A stretch of 64,000 nucleotides of DNA from Manis javanica (GCF_040802235.1 NC_133165.1:45893629-45957628), one strand, 5' to 3'; shown: positions 43,716 through 55,575, counted from the first letter of the stretch. Program-made: numbers and translations. Notes: generated from the letters alone by a model not told the origin.

Positions 43716-46700
43716 ATGGGCAGCGGCCAGGCAGGGCACAACCTGCATCTCTGTCTGGCCCACCACCCACCTCTGGTCTGTGCCACTTTGATCCTGCTGC
43801 TGCTTGGCTTCTCTGGCCTGGGCCTTGGTGGCTTCCTCCTCACCCACAGGACTGGCCTGCGCAGCCCTGACATCCCCCAGGTAAACTACTCTCCTCATCC
43901 TTCCCATGTAGGCCTGCTTGTGCTACAAATCTACTCTCACCTCTTTCCTACCTTCTTTGTACGCAGGACTGGGTCTCCTTCTTGAGATCTTTTGGCCAGC
44001 TGACCCTCTGCCCCGTGAACAGGACAGTCACAGGGAAGTGGCATGGGTCTCACGTCGTGGGCTTACTGACCACCTTGAACTTCGGAGATAGTCCAGACAG
44101 GAATAAGACCCAGACATTCCAAGCCATGGTCCTGGGTAGTCAGATGGGATTGAAAGGTGAGCTCAAGGAGGACTGTGGGCTTAGACATCAGAGCAGTAAG
44201 GGTGGGCTCTGCCTCTGACCTCACCAACTTGGTGACCTTGGGCATATCCCTGAGCCTTATACCCTGCTGTTAAAAGGACAAGTTTTTGTCTGCAAACAGG
44301 ACAGTCATTGTGTAGGTTTTCTATGAATGTTTTCTGTCTCCTCTTCCAACTCTGAGTTTCTTTGATTCTATCCTTAGAGGTGTGATGAGATGGGCTAGAT
44401 TTGACCTACTATTGTCTTTCATGCCTCTTCATCCCTACAGCCTTTTCTTCTTTGAGGCACCTTATTTTTTTCCTCAGGGATATCAGAGAAGCATGTTCTA
44501 AGTAAGTTGTCTTGAGTGCCTGCTAGCTGCTTAGCAAGGTTCATCCCTGTTGTAGCATGTATCAATACTTCATTCCTTTTTTATTGCTGAATAACATACA
44601 TTATATGAATATCCCACATTTATCCATTTGTCAGCTGATGGACATTTGGATTGTTTCTACTTTTTGGCTATTATGAATGATACTGCTTTGAAACTCATGT
44701 ACAAGTTTTTGTGTGATCAGATGTTTTCGTTTGTCTTAGGTATATACTTAGGAGTGGAATTTCAGGATCATACTATAACTGTATGTTTAATCCTTTGAGG
44801 AACTGCCAGACTGTTCTCCAAAGTGGTTGTATGAGTTTATATTCCCATGATCAGTGTGTAAAGGTTCCAATTTCTCCACATGCTCACCATTTGTTATTAT
44901 CTGTGTTTTTCATTATAGCCATTCTAGTGAGTGTGAAGTAGTATCTCATTGAGGTTCTGATTTGCATTTTCCAGGTAGCTAATGATATTGAACATTTTTT
45001 CATGTGCTTTTTGTCCATTTGTAGTGTTTTCTTTGGAGAAATGTATATTTAGCGTCTGCACATTTTTTAAATGGGGGTAATTTGTCTTTTAATTATGAAT
45101 TGTAAGAGTTCTTTTATTTTCTAGGTAAAAATCACTTATCTGATGTATGATTTGCAGATACTTTCTCCCATTCACTGGTTGTCTCTTCACTTTATTGATG
45201 GTATTGTTCATAACACAAGTGTTTAATTTTGATGAAGCCAAGTTTATCTATTTTTTTCTATTGTTGCCTGTGCTTTTAATGTCATATCTAAGAAGACTCT
45301 ACCAAACCCATGGTCGCCAAGATTACTCCTCTACTTTCTTCTAAGAATTTTATAGTTTTAGCTCATACATTTAGGTCTATGATCCATTTTTGTTAATATT
45401 TTAATATAATGTGAGGGGTCCAACTTCCTTAGTTTGCAGGTTGTCCTAGCATATTTTATAGAAAAGATTATTCTTTCATAATAGAATAGTCTTGGCATCC
45501 TAATTGAAAATCAGTTGACCATGGATATTTAGGTTTATGTCTGGACTCTCAGTTCTAGTCCGTTGATCTCTTTATGCTAGTACCACATTGTTTTTATTGC
45601 TGTAGCTTTGTTAAGTTTTGAAATCAGAAAATGTGAATTCTTCACTTTTGTTCTTTTTTAAGATTGTTTGATCCCTTGAATTTCCATTATCTTTAGGATC
45701 ATATTTTTAGCTTGTTGATTTCTGCTTCTGCAAATAAGCTCTATTCTTTTTATAATGGTTAGAAACAAAATAGAAAATAATCGTGTATGACTGCATTACT
45801 GAGCATCTACTATGTACCAAGCATGGTGAATAGAGATGTGTAAAACATGCCTCACCTCATGTTGCTCACAGTCTAGCAAGGATACAGATGTGAACAGAAT
45901 TAAATACCTTTTAATGTGTAAAATAGAACACAAAGTACAGTGGGAGTACTCAGAAGTCTGTCAAGCAGGGATGGCCAAGACAAGACAGACTTTTCTAAGG
46001 ATGTTGTGCCTTGAGGGATTTTAGGATTGTGCCCTTCCAGCTAGAGGGAAAAGCATATGCAAAGGTATGCAGTTTGGGACCATAATGGCATGTTTTGGAA
46101 CATCAAGGGGGTTGGTTTGACTGGTGTACAGGAAGGAGTGTTGAGTGAGTGGCAGGAGATGGACCTGAGGAAGCAGGCAGAATTGCATGGAGGGTCTCAT
46201 GTGCCAAGCCAAGGTAGTTGTACTTTAGCCAGTACATTAGGCAAACTCAAATATTTTAATTAGGAAGAGAGTAGTATTTTGTTGTTGTTCTTGTAAAAAG
46301 ATCACACTCTGTTGGCTTACTTCCTGAAAGAAATATATCCAGTTGCAGGAAGACCAGTTAGGAGGTGGTTGCAATAAAAAAATGAGGAAAAATGAGTTAA
46401 GACAATGCTTGAATAGAAGGAGACTGATTGAGATGTTGGACTTGGTGACTGATGTGATCTGGGGAACTTAGAAGTGAGGGGAGTTCTCTTATAGTTTTAT
46501 ATGTATGTTCCTCAGTTTTAATTATTTAATACTTACAAATTATTTGTATTTCTCTTTTTTCGCTTATAACGTCATGTTTTTTGTATTACTACATGGTCTG
46601 AAGTTATTATCTTAATGGATATAAGGCAATGCATTGCTAGGCCATCATTTGTTAATGCTTTCCCTATTGTTAAATGTTTCCAATTTTTGGTATTTTTAAT

Positions 46701-49700
46701 GGACTAACAATAAACATCTTGATATCCTTGATTTTTCTTTTGAAGCTTTTCCTTAGGATTAGTTTCTATAAGTGGTATACTGAGTCCAAGGGTGTGGATT
46801 TTTTTAATAGACAGATTCACTTTGTTGTACATTCAGACCACATAGAAATATACAAAACAAACGTAAAAGTCCTCTTCACCTCCCCTGAAGAGTGCACAGT
46901 TTGATGGGCATCCTCTTATCCTTCTCTGTTCCTATTTAAAATCGCTACAAATACAGCCAAATTGTCTTCTAAAAGGTGTCACCAATTAAGAGTGCCTATT
47001 TCCCTACATCTTCAACAACTCTTATTATTATCAATCTTCTAAGTTTTTATCAATTTAATTGTAAGGGAATTACCTGACTGTCTTAATTTACTTAAACCTG
47101 ATTGCTAGTGAGGTTGAACATCTTATTGGCCATTTTCATGCCTCTTGCAAATTTCCTATTCATACCCTGTGCTCGTTTTTCTTTTAAGTTATTTGCTTTT
47201 ATCTTCTTTATTTTTAGATTTTTATACATTGTGGACACCTTTTGTCAATTAAATATATTACAGGTATTTTCAACTAATCTGTTACTTTCTTTTCTACTTA
47301 TCTTTCATTATGACATTTCATCCTTTAATTTTCCTGAGGTTAACTTTATTGCTGTTGTCCTTTTTACTCAGGCTTTTAGGTTTTGTATCTTTTTTAGGAA
47401 GGCCTTCCCCATTTTAAAATTAGAAAATATTCTTCTGTATTTCCTTTGGTTTTTGTTTGGTTTTGTTTTTTCATGTAGGTGTTTAATACATCTGGGCTTT
47501 ATTTTATGGTGTGAGATAAGAATCTAACTTTTTTTTTCCAAATGGAAATTGTCCCAAGGTCATTGACTGAATAGGCAGGCCATCTTTTCCCCACTAATTT
47601 GAAATGGGGTGTGAACCTTTTAATGGATTTTGGTACCTGTGGAAAACTGCTTTCTTAAAAGGACAAACTAGTTTATACAAACTGATATTGGCAATGTGTA
47701 TCTGCTCCAGTTTCACTCCAGCCTTGCAAGTATTGGTGTAATTGTTATTGATTGTAAGCTAACTTAAATTAATTTGTGTTTATAGCAGTAAACAGTTATT
47801 TTCATTTCTCAGTGATGTAAATGGTTGTGTGTAGAGTACTTTATTAAGTAGAATCGATGCCAAAACACTTGGTACTGTAGGAAGCCTTAGAAATGAATAG
47901 AAATCTAAAGGTGAATGGCTCCCAACCCACCCTTAATTTTCTTCCATCACTCTCCTATTCCTCTCATAGGATCTCCTGCAGGAGAGCTGGTCCTTATTAC
48001 AGCCAGGGTGACCACAGAAAAGACCCCAGGAACCTGTCTGTATTTTAGTTCTGTTCTAGGAATCCTGCCATCAAGCCAACCACCCATATCCTGCTCAGAG
48101 GAGGGAGCAGGAAATGCCACCTTGAGCCCTAGGATGGCTGAGGAATGTATCAGAGTGTGGAGCCACGAAGGCCTTGTGCTTACCAAGCTGCTCACCTCGG
48201 TAAGAGCCTCCAGTTGTTGGGGTTTCATAGAATGCTATACTAAATGGGATGTCTTGAGGCTCCTGAAGGCCATTTACCTAGTAGAAAAAACACAGGCTTT
48301 GTAATTCAGAGGCTGTGTGAGACCTTGAACAAATACCAGCCTTTCTGAGCCTCAGCCTCCTTATCTGTAAAATGGAAACATACTATCTCTTAATTCCAAC
48401 AAAAAAGATAAATGAGAGTGAATGTGAAGTGTCCAGTACAATACCTGGTACATAGTGGAAATTGGGTAAATGACAGCTATTACTATGAACTATTGTCTTT
48501 AAATATAATAAAACATGATCTCCACCACAAAGGAATTCAGAAGCTATAATAAGAGACAGAATGAGTTAATTGCTATCGTAGAGATGTGAGCAAAGTGTTA
48601 CTCAAACATTATTAGAATAAGGAGCAGTTAACCCTAACTTGAACATTTATGGAGAATGCTTCACAGAGAATTTAAGAAAGGGACTTGTGTACAGTACTTT
48701 ATAATGTACAAAGTGCTTTCAGGTTCATTATCTCATTTGATCTTAAAATAACCTTTTGAGGTAGCTGTTAGTATCCCATTTTACAGATGAGAAAACAGGC
48801 TTAGAGAGAGGGAGTAAATTGCCCATGGCCACACAGCTGGTTAAGTGGCAGATTTAGGATTGCAACCTGTGCCTTCTGCCTTCTGATTCTATGTCCCAGG
48901 CTTGTTCTGCCCTATCAGGATGATCTGTGAAGAGTGAGAGAAATTTGGGCAGAGAGTGCAGTACAGCAGGTTCAGGAGAGGCTTCAGAGAGGCAAAAGCA
49001 ACAGCATGAGCATAGGCCTAAAGATTGAAAAATGTTCAGTATTCAGGGCACTCCACAGTGAGGAGCTTAGTATTTGACTTAGGAGGAAATCAGGAGAGAT
49101 ACAGGGGCCTGATTGTGAGGCACCATGATGTCAGGCTAAGATGCTACAACTTGACACTGTAGGCCAGGTGAAAGAGATTGGTCTAGTGGAGGAGAGAGAC
49201 TATTTAGGAGACTGCTGCATATTCTTTCTTCACATTTGCGAAGACCCTGGTGAGGAGCATCACCTTGGAGCTTGAAATCAGAGAAGATACTGGTTTCCAG
49301 ATCTGACTCTGCTTGAACATCTCTAAAATGTGAAGATTAGTGAACTCTCCTATCTCATGGAGTCATAATGGGGGTTCAGTTTGATTTTGGGACAGGAAGT
49401 GGTTTGTAGACCATTGAGACAATTAGCTTGTTAAAAAATAACATTTTCCCTTTAGTTGCTCCCTGGATGTGGAGACCTCTCTCCCCGATAGAGGCTCTTG
49501 GGCTGTGCTAAGCTATCTTTTTCCCAAAGGAAGATTCTCCACCCTTCCTCTCTCATTGCTTCCTCCTTCCCTCCCTGTTCCCACCGCTAGGAGGAGCTGG
49601 CTCTGTGTGGCTCCAGGCTTCTGATTTTGGGCTCCTTCCTGCTTCTCTTCTGTGGCCTTCTCTGCTGTCTCACTGCTGTGTGCTTTCACCCACGCCGGGA

Positions 49701-49728
49701 ATCCCACTGGTCTAGAACCCGGCTTTGA
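43716..49728 (+). CDS. TMEM219: TMEM219, transmembrane protein 219 (IGFBP-3 receptor)
   Basis: Four coding exons: 43,716-43,880, 43,967-44,156, 47,970-48,199 and 49,591-49,728, all with GT-AG introns and compatible phases. They total 723 bases, 240 codons plus stop, the same length as I recall for human. The start MGSGQAGHNL is in good context (ctctccATGg). One membrane span lies at about residues 20-42 (LVCATLILLLLGFSGLGLGG) and a second at about 205-227 (LLILGSFLLLFCGLLCCL). The luminal/extracellular loop between them has N-glycosylation sequons (NRT, NKT, NAT) and several cysteines. A short basic tail ends SHWSRTRL. The family member is known to bind IGFBP-3 and promote apoptosis; that is family knowledge. 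No defects are seen. Confidence 0.97.
44560..45770 (-). mobile_element. Old L1 3' portion in TMEM219 intron, antisense
   Basis: Complement of the ORF2 C-terminus ('ggacatttggattgtttcta', 'caaagtggttgtatgagttt') and further ORF2 sequence. Diverged, no ORF. It occupies part of the 3.8-kb intron between exons ending 44,156 and starting 47,970. Confidence 0.75.
45790..46260 (+). repeat. Ancient interspersed repeat, family uncertain
   Basis: The phrase 'gagcatctactatgtaccaagcatggtg' and the downstream 'gtctagcaaggatacag' match a pattern seen again at 29.15 kb and 57.6 kb. It looks like a diverged L2-type or similar ancient element, but I cannot name the family. Confidence 0.5.
46610..47560 (-). 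mobile_element. Old L1 fragment in TMEM219 intron, antisense
   Basis: Contains diverged antisense L1 blocks ('ccattgttaaatgtttccaa', 'tgaggttgaacatcttattgg'). No open frame. It ends well before exon 4 at 47,970. Confidence 0.6.
48310..48490 (+). repeat. MIR, sense
   Basis: Contains tgtgtgagaccttgaacaaa, 'gcctccttatctgtaaaatgg' and 'acctggtacatagtgg', the MIR core in order. It lies in the last TMEM219 intron. Confidence 0.8.
48715..48900 (-). repeat. MIR, antisense
   Basis: Complementary MIR core: 'cccattttacagatgagaaa' and 'ggccacacagctggttaagt'. Confidence 0.8.
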
Positions 49729-50885
49729 GAGCACTGGCCTAGTTCCTGTCATGTTCTCAGGTAAGGTTATTTGCCTCAGTCCTGTCAGACTAGGGGATGG
49801 AGTGGGGATGACAGTTGTAACTGAGATGGAGTCATTCCTAAACAATATGGTTTGGTTTTACTTACTTTGAACTTTGTATAGATAGAATCATACATATTCT
49901 TTTGTGACTGACTTCTTTACCTTAACATTCTAAGGTTCATCCATAGCTGTAGTTCACATCCAAGCTTTTTGGCAACAGTGGTGAGTTAAGAGGATTCAAA
50001 TATGATGACGTGACTTTGATATGAATCATGGTTGTCTTGCTTTTGTCCTGAAATTCTGATACCCAGTTTTATGATGCAAATTTTGTAAAACTCATCTTGA
50101 ACAGCTCAGAAGAATTGATTGATGATGCCTATTTACTGGGCATGGACTATGTACCCTGCACTTTACATGCACCTTCCCTTTTCCATTAGCCATCATTGCA
50201 TTTAGAAAAAGTTGATTCTGTAAAAGGATCTTTGGAGGAACAGCTCACACAGCAGTTGGTAGAGGACCTATTTAGTTTGTGGGGCAGCTTGTTAAGGGGA
50301 AAAAATATTTCTGTAAAAAATTCTCACCCTACCAGGTGGGTCTCATATAATTTGAGAGTCATATATTGTGCTCCAGCTTTTAAACAGTTCTCAGCTTCAG
50401 CTGGCTGCTGTGTCCTTGGAAATAACTGTGGGATCAGTGGAAACAGCCCAGGCATAGGGAAGGGCACTGACCAGAGAACTACATGCTCAAGATCAACTTT
50501 GCTTATTTTGGTTAAAGCTAGGTCTGACTGCTCCAACCACCTGCTTGGGACAGAAAATGGTGGAATGCTCTCAGCCTTTCTTAGATCTGAGTGGACTGGG
50601 AAAGGAAGGCCTTCTGGCCCCTGGCAGATCTTGGAGTCCTGACGCCATACTAATGGGGACAAACGCCCATACTTATCTCTAGTTGTCACTTCCTCTGCTC
50701 CTTCCTCAATTTCTGCAACCATCCCAGAGCTAACCACAAAGGCCCTCTGACCTGCCCTGTTTTCTAATTTTCTTTCTTTCCAGGTGTGAATCAACTCCTG
50801 GGGCCTTGGTTCTGAGTTGGACAAGATGTTGCAAAAAGTGGAGAGCTGGAATGTGGGGGAAAATAAAAGGCTTTCTGCCCAGTGT
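49729..50885 (+). other. TMEM219: TMEM219 3' UTR
   Basis: Runs from the stop codon at 49,726-49,728 to just after the poly(A) signal at 50,862. A possible donor (caggtaag) at 49,759 could give a spliced 3' UTR with a further exon before the signal. Confidence 0.6.
50862..50867 (+). terminator. TMEM219: Poly(A) signal of TMEM219
   Basis: AATAAA is followed by sequence fitting a cleavage region (aggctttctgcccagtgttg). It is the only canonical signal between the TMEM219 stop codon and the TAOK2 CpG island that is well placed; the aataaa at about 51,095 is a second option. Confidence 0.7.
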
Positions 50886-51239
50886 TGCCCAGGGTGTTTA
50901 CTAAGGATTGAATTGAGTTGGGAATTTTAGAGTAGACAGGCTCAGGAGGTTTGGGGAACATTTCCTTGTTGACTCTTTAGTACACAGGTTGGCATGGGGC
51001 ATGGGTTACAGTCAACCCTTCCCACACTTGTGACTTGGCTTTGGAAAACACCTGGTTTTGATCCCAGCTGCGCCACTTTGTTTTCTTCTATGAAATAAAA
51101 TCGATTAATTCCAACTAATTGAGAGTCAGGTGGCAATGGTCATGGGAATGCTTTAAGGTGAATGCAGTGTGACCTTGGATAGGTCAAACTAGCAAAAGGC
51201 CCCAGTTCCCTGAAGGGATTTGACAGATTGATTTTTCCC
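50886..51239. other. Intergenic spacer between TMEM219 and TAOK2
   Basis: About 350 bases with no coding or repeat features recognised. It includes a second aataaa at about 51,095. Confidence 0.6.
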
Positions 51240-51720
51240 AGCAGATTCGTCAAACGTGATAGTCGCCATCCACACGGTACGGTTACTAACTAGGGCAGTC
51301 CATTTTCCCGCCTTTTCCGCGCCCAGCAGCAGCTTTTCCTTACCCCTCCCAACCTCTGTCGTGCACGCAGGCGCAAATCGCGGCTGCTGCTTTCCTTCCA
51401 CTCGCGCCCCTCGAAAGCTTCCCCTAGCAACAAGCTCGGGCTCAGCGCTAAGGCGGGGCGAGCGCATGCGCCGCAGCCCTGTCCACCGCCAGTTGGACTG
51501 AGCGCCCGGCTCCTCCCACTCCAAGCCTAGCCCTTCTCCCCGCCTCCTCCCACCAAGGGTCCGCGTGGCGCGGCGCGCGCGCACTCTGGCTCGTTGGCTT
51601 CCCACCTCCCTGGCCCCGGCAGTAAGGAGAGGGGCGGGGCCACTTTATTTTGGGGCTCCGCCCCCTTGGCCTGGCGTCCCTACCGCGCTTGCGCTTTTCC
51701 GCCCGGTCTCCATCTTGGAA
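51240..51720 (+). promoter_or_regulatory. TAOK2: TAOK2 CpG-island promoter
   Basis: GC- and CpG-rich with no TATA box. It contains a perfect palindromic NRF1-type site gcgcatgcgc (51,462-51,471), a GC box (ggggcggggcc near 51,632) and a YY1-type ccatcttgg (51,710-51,718), which often lies just downstream of the start site. Transcription therefore probably starts near 51.68-51.72 kb. Confidence 0.7.
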
Positions 51721-52448
51721 TTGGGAGGAAGAGGGAGAGGGAGATCGGGACAAGACGCGCGCTGTCGTGCGGAGAGAGACAGGCTGAGAAAAAGGGAGAG
51801 CGAGCGTGGGGACCTCCGTTAGCTACAGTCTTTCAGCAACCTTTAGGAGAGAAAAGGGGAAAAGGAGGAGGCCGGGGCGGGAGTGGGTGCTGTCATTCTC
51901 GGACCCGGCGTGAGAGGGGCCGTGCGGCCGGACGTCCTCCGGGTGGGCCCCCTATCGGTGCCCAAACACCTGGAGCTCAGGCTATTCGGTCCCAAATTTC
52001 CGGGCTTGACCCCTCGCTTCTCAAATACCCGGATATCGGCCATTCAGAATCCAGATATACCGGACGTGGGTCCCAACCTCTTTAGACCTGGGGTTCTGTT
52101 TCATAGGATTTCAGATATCCGGGGTTCATACCCCACGCGTTCAAATATCAAGTTCAGGCTCCCCCCCCCGTCCAAATATCTGGGGTTCACACCCTACAAT
52201 CAGAAATCTGAGATTCAGCAACTGTCGCCCTCGAGGAGGAGGAGGAGGACTGGACCGCGAAGTCAGATCAGGTTGTCACCCCCTCCCCTCCAGGGGAGGC
52301 TTCCCGGGCCCGCCCCTCAGGAAGGGCAAAAGCCGAGGAAGAGGTGGCAAGGGGAAAGGTCTCCTTGCCCCTCTCCCAGCTTGGCAGAGTCGCTGGAGGA
52401 CCCCAGGAGGAGGCGGAGGCGCTGGGGCACCATAGTGACTCCTACCAG
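51720..52448 (+). other. TAOK2: TAOK2 exon 1, 5' UTR
   Basis: A likely non-coding first exon ends at 52,448 before the donor gtgagaca. It contains the periodic repeat described next, and a purine-rich cggaggagg region near 52,400. The next exon begins at 55,541 after cattctccag. The 5' end is inferred. Confidence 0.6.
51963..52230 (+). repeat. Degenerate ~30-bp tandem repeat, nine units, in TAOK2 5' UTR
   Basis: Unit starts (caaa/caga) fall at 51,963, 51,993, 52,022, 52,052, 52,083, 52,112, 52,142, 52,173 and 52,201, spacing 28-31 bases. A typical unit is caaatatctggggttcacac; units share (a)atat(c)yggggttca with many substitutions. Confidence 0.8.
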
Positions 52449-53039
52449 GTGAGACACGGGGTGCAGAGGCGCGGGTCCCTGTGTCCAGCAATTAAAAGAA
52501 TGGGTGCACCTTTCTGAGAAACGTCCTGGTTAGGCCTCCTTAGGATGGGGAAGCCCAGCTGGGCCAGTGGTCCGCCCGGCTAGCCTTGCCTTCTGCTGCC
52601 ACCCTCTTCCCCTTTCTTTTCCCTTCATTATGTTTGTTTGATGCGGGACCTCAGATGATAGGGTCTTTGATATCACCAGGGGTCACATCCTAGGGTGCTC
52701 GAGCTAATCAGATGAGTTTGCACCCTTCTGGTCTTCTCCCCTGTTGACTTTGCCCTACACAGCTATCTTGTCTCTATGATTATACACCTTTCTCCTGATG
52801 GCTTTGAAGTGATTTCCATACCTCTTCTGCCCTTGGTGGGTCTGCTTTTCTGTTTTTTTTAGGCATGGTCTGGTTAGGATTTTCTGTCCTTTCAAGGAAA
52901 TGCGTATGTGTGTGTTGTGTGTATGCATTTGTGTCTGGGGCTGTCTGGCAGTATTTTCACCCAGCCATATAGTTACCTTCTAATCTCTTGGAGCGATGGT
53001 ATAAATAATTTCATACATTTGTCAAGTCATCTGTTATTG
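52449..53039. other. TAOK2 intron 1, first part
   Basis: Moderately GC-rich at the 5' end. No gene or clear repeat was recognised. Confidence 0.5.
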
Positions 53040-53215
53040 TATTACAAAGTACTTTATATCCATTCTCTCATGAGTCCTCTCCTCACTCCATTCACCTCTT
53101 TTATTGTTGTCTTTCCACTTTACAGTTGAGAGTATTGAGGCCCAGAGAGGTTGACCAAGGTCACACAGTGGCAGAATCAGGATTTGAACCCAGGCCCTGG
53201 ATCAAGTCTTGCCTC
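53040..53215 (-). repeat. MIR, antisense
   Basis: Complementary MIR core: 'actttacagttgagagtatt', 'gaggttgaccaaggtcacac' and 'ggatttgaacccaggccctg'. Confidence 0.8.
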
Positions 53216-53230
53216 TGCACCACACATGTT

Positions 53231-53247
53231 TCTTGCCATCTCATTCT
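53231..53247. repeat. Target-site duplication of the 5S pseudogene, left
   Basis: tcttgccatctcattct; the right copy at 53,335-53,351 is tcttgctatctcattct (one mismatch). Confidence 0.88.
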
Positions 53248-53334
53248 CCCATCCAAGTACTAATCAGGCCTGACCCTGCTTAGCTTCCAAGATCAGATGA
53301 GATAGGGTGCGTTCAGGGTGGTATGGCCATAGGC
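53248..53334 (-). pseudogene. 5S rRNA retropseudogene, 3'-truncated and tail-less
   Basis: On the minus strand it reads from the 5S rRNA 5' end (GCCTATGGCCATACCACCCT) through AGCAGGGTCAGGCCTGATTA to GTACTTGGATGGG. That covers about 87 of ~120 nt, with a few substitutions. It includes the A-box/internal promoter region, but the terminal third and any A-tail are missing. 17-bp direct repeats (one mismatch) flank it exactly, so it was inserted as RNA-derived DNA. The 5S internal promoter is partly present; a functional RNA is unlikely. Confidence 0.93.
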
Positions 53335-53351
53335 TCTTGCTATCTCATTCT
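53335..53351. repeat. Target-site duplication of the 5S pseudogene, right
   Basis: Matches 53,231-53,247 at 16 of 17 bases and directly abuts the 5S-derived block. Confidence 0.88.
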
Positions 53352-54589
53352 GTACCTGGGTTTGGCCAGGGGTCCAGAGGAGAATGAGTTGGGGTGAGAT
53401 TTAAGAATGGAAGGGAGAAGAGCTTCCTTTTTAGGAGGGCTATACTCAGAAGCTTTTCCTGATGGGAGGCTCTGACTGTTGTCTTCTGCTTCATGGATTT
53501 TTCTCTTTACTGTGACCTTCATCTTTACCCTGATCCCAGTCTTTAGCCTGGGTTCCTAAGAGGGGCTCTAACTTCTGACAGATGATAGCCATAGTGGTGG
53601 TGTCCCTTAACAGTTAAAGCCAAGTTGCTGGGGTGGGATGATCCTCAAAGTATTAAATCCTTGCTGTGGCGACCCTGGAGGCAGAGAAGGAAAACTCCAT
53701 ATGCTGAGTGTCTGCATAGTGTTCCTAAGTATGAGATCTCATTAAAATCTCATAACAGCCCTATGCTATAACCCACTGTACCAAAGAGAAGACCAAGTAT
53801 AAAGAACTCAAAGCCCTGTTACTGACCATTGCAGATGAACTGTGCTGGTAATGCAGCTTAGGGACAGACAAACTTGGGTTTCCTTATCTGCAGAATGGAA
53901 ATAACATGTCTGTTTTAGAAGGTGGTTATGATTTAGCACAGACCTTGGTAATTGCTCAGATGTTTGCTGTTTTATATGTGGCCTCCTGTCCTTGGTTGGC
54001 ATTCTTGCTTTGTGCTGGTAAAGAGGTCAAGAGGATTCCTTTGGCAAGTTGTGAGCACCTGCCCTTGTGTGTGGGTGTGTGGTAGAGGTGAGGGGTGCTT
54101 GGCAGAGTTGCTAGCAGCAGAATGAAGAAAAGGGCCTGCTTTGAGAGCCTGGGAGCTGCTCATGGCAATCACTCACTCTCCCAGGCTATTCTGAGCCCTC
54201 TGCACTGGAGAATCAGGTCTGCTCCTTGCCCTTCAGTTTCCAGTTGGACTGAGGAGACAAAACTAACAACACAACAGGAAACAGTGCATAACAGAATATA
54301 ATTACATGCTAAATTGTTAGGTGCTTTTAAGGAGCTAGAACTCTGCCTTGGGAGTCCAGCTTGGTTGAAGGTTCCTTTGTGCTAAATTCCAACAAGTGCT
54401 TAGCCAGGAGCCTGGCCTGGAGTCCCCTTGGGTTCTTGGCTCAGATGTACTGCGGGAGCTTTCTCTGGGTGTTTGGCTGGTGCTCTAGGAGCTCTTCCCA
54501 AGTGCTGGTGTGATCAGGAGAGGCTTTCTGCAGGAGGGATTTGAGCTTGGGGTGAGTTGCTGAGAGAGTAATGAACACAGAGGCCTGAT
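53352..54589. other. TAOK2 intron 1, middle part
   Basis: Non-coding. Apart from diverged MIR-like stretches I recognise nothing. Confidence 0.5.
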
Positions 54590-54840
54590 TGGAGCTTCCC
54601 TTCTGTGCCTCAGTGACTTCATCTGTGAATTGGTGATCATGATCCTGCCCTGCTTATTTCATTGGGCTGATTTGAAAGCATAGTAGTAGAGGACCAGCTT
54701 TGGGCAAGTCACTTAACTTTTCTGAGCCTATTTCTTCATCTGCAAAATAAGGGTAATAGTAACTTCCTAAGTTTGTGGTGAGCATTTAATGAGAGAGAAT
54801 GCATATGAGGTGCTTTCTATATATACTCAGTAAATGATAT
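54590..54840 (+). repeat. MIR-type repeats, sense
   Basis: 'cagtgacttcatctgtgaatt' near 54,610 and 'gggcaagtcacttaactttt ... catctgcaaaataagggtaa' near 54,700 are MIR core blocks in sense orientation, probably two adjacent copies. Confidence 0.65.
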
Positions 54841-55575
54841 TTGTATGTCACAAATGTCCCGTACCTATGCATGCCGCGTATGGACTGGACAAGTAAGACA
54901 GCCTAGGTCACGGAGAGGCCTCCAAAGCCAGATACCATTTCTATTCCTGTCCTTCCCCTTCTAGGTCTCCTCCCTTCCACTGTATCCCAAGCCCTTTTTG
55001 AGAGCAAGTCTCTGGCCCCTCTGGACCAGTACCCACTTCTAACAATGGCCGGATTTCCACTGCCTCGCCTGGCCATTTCCTGCTCTCTTTCAGGGTGTGA
55101 GAGGTTGAGGGAGGAGGGGGCCTCGACGCCAAGGGGAACAGGAAGGTGCCTGGTTATATTTGGGGTATGGGACTTGTAGGACAGGACTGTTGGGGATCTG
55201 GGGTTCTGGCTGAAAGGTAGGTTCTTTTATTCCTGGAAAAGAAGTAAATGTAGGGAAATGGAACTTCTTGAGGGCTGAGGGGAATGGTGAGGATGAATGC
55301 TTAGCTCTCAAGCTTTCTAGCAGTTTTAGGGACTTCAGGGACTTGACCCCTGTGCTCTGGTTACCAGGGTAACTTCATTTTTTTGGAGCTTTGATGTTGT
55401 TCCTAATCTCCTCTGGCCCTTCCTCAGCAGTGCCTCCCCTCATCAGGGAACTAGGGGAGGAGAAGGTAGAAACTTGAGGAGCCCTTTCCTTTCTCTGAGA
55501 GCCCCATCCTTGCTCTAAGGGTTGCATCTTCATTCTCCAGGTCAGGCCCCACTCTCAGGGCCCCCAGGGGCCACC

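Noticed and set aside
51883-52452. 189-codon open frame through the TAOK2 first exon as an upstream protein
   Set aside because: It has no ATG near its start (the first codon is GTG), and the region is CpG-rich, where stop codons are rare. Kept only as a note on the repeat.
53248-53334. Functional 5S rRNA gene
   Set aside because: Truncated by about a third, lacks a T-run terminator, carries substitutions, and is bracketed by insertion-type duplications.
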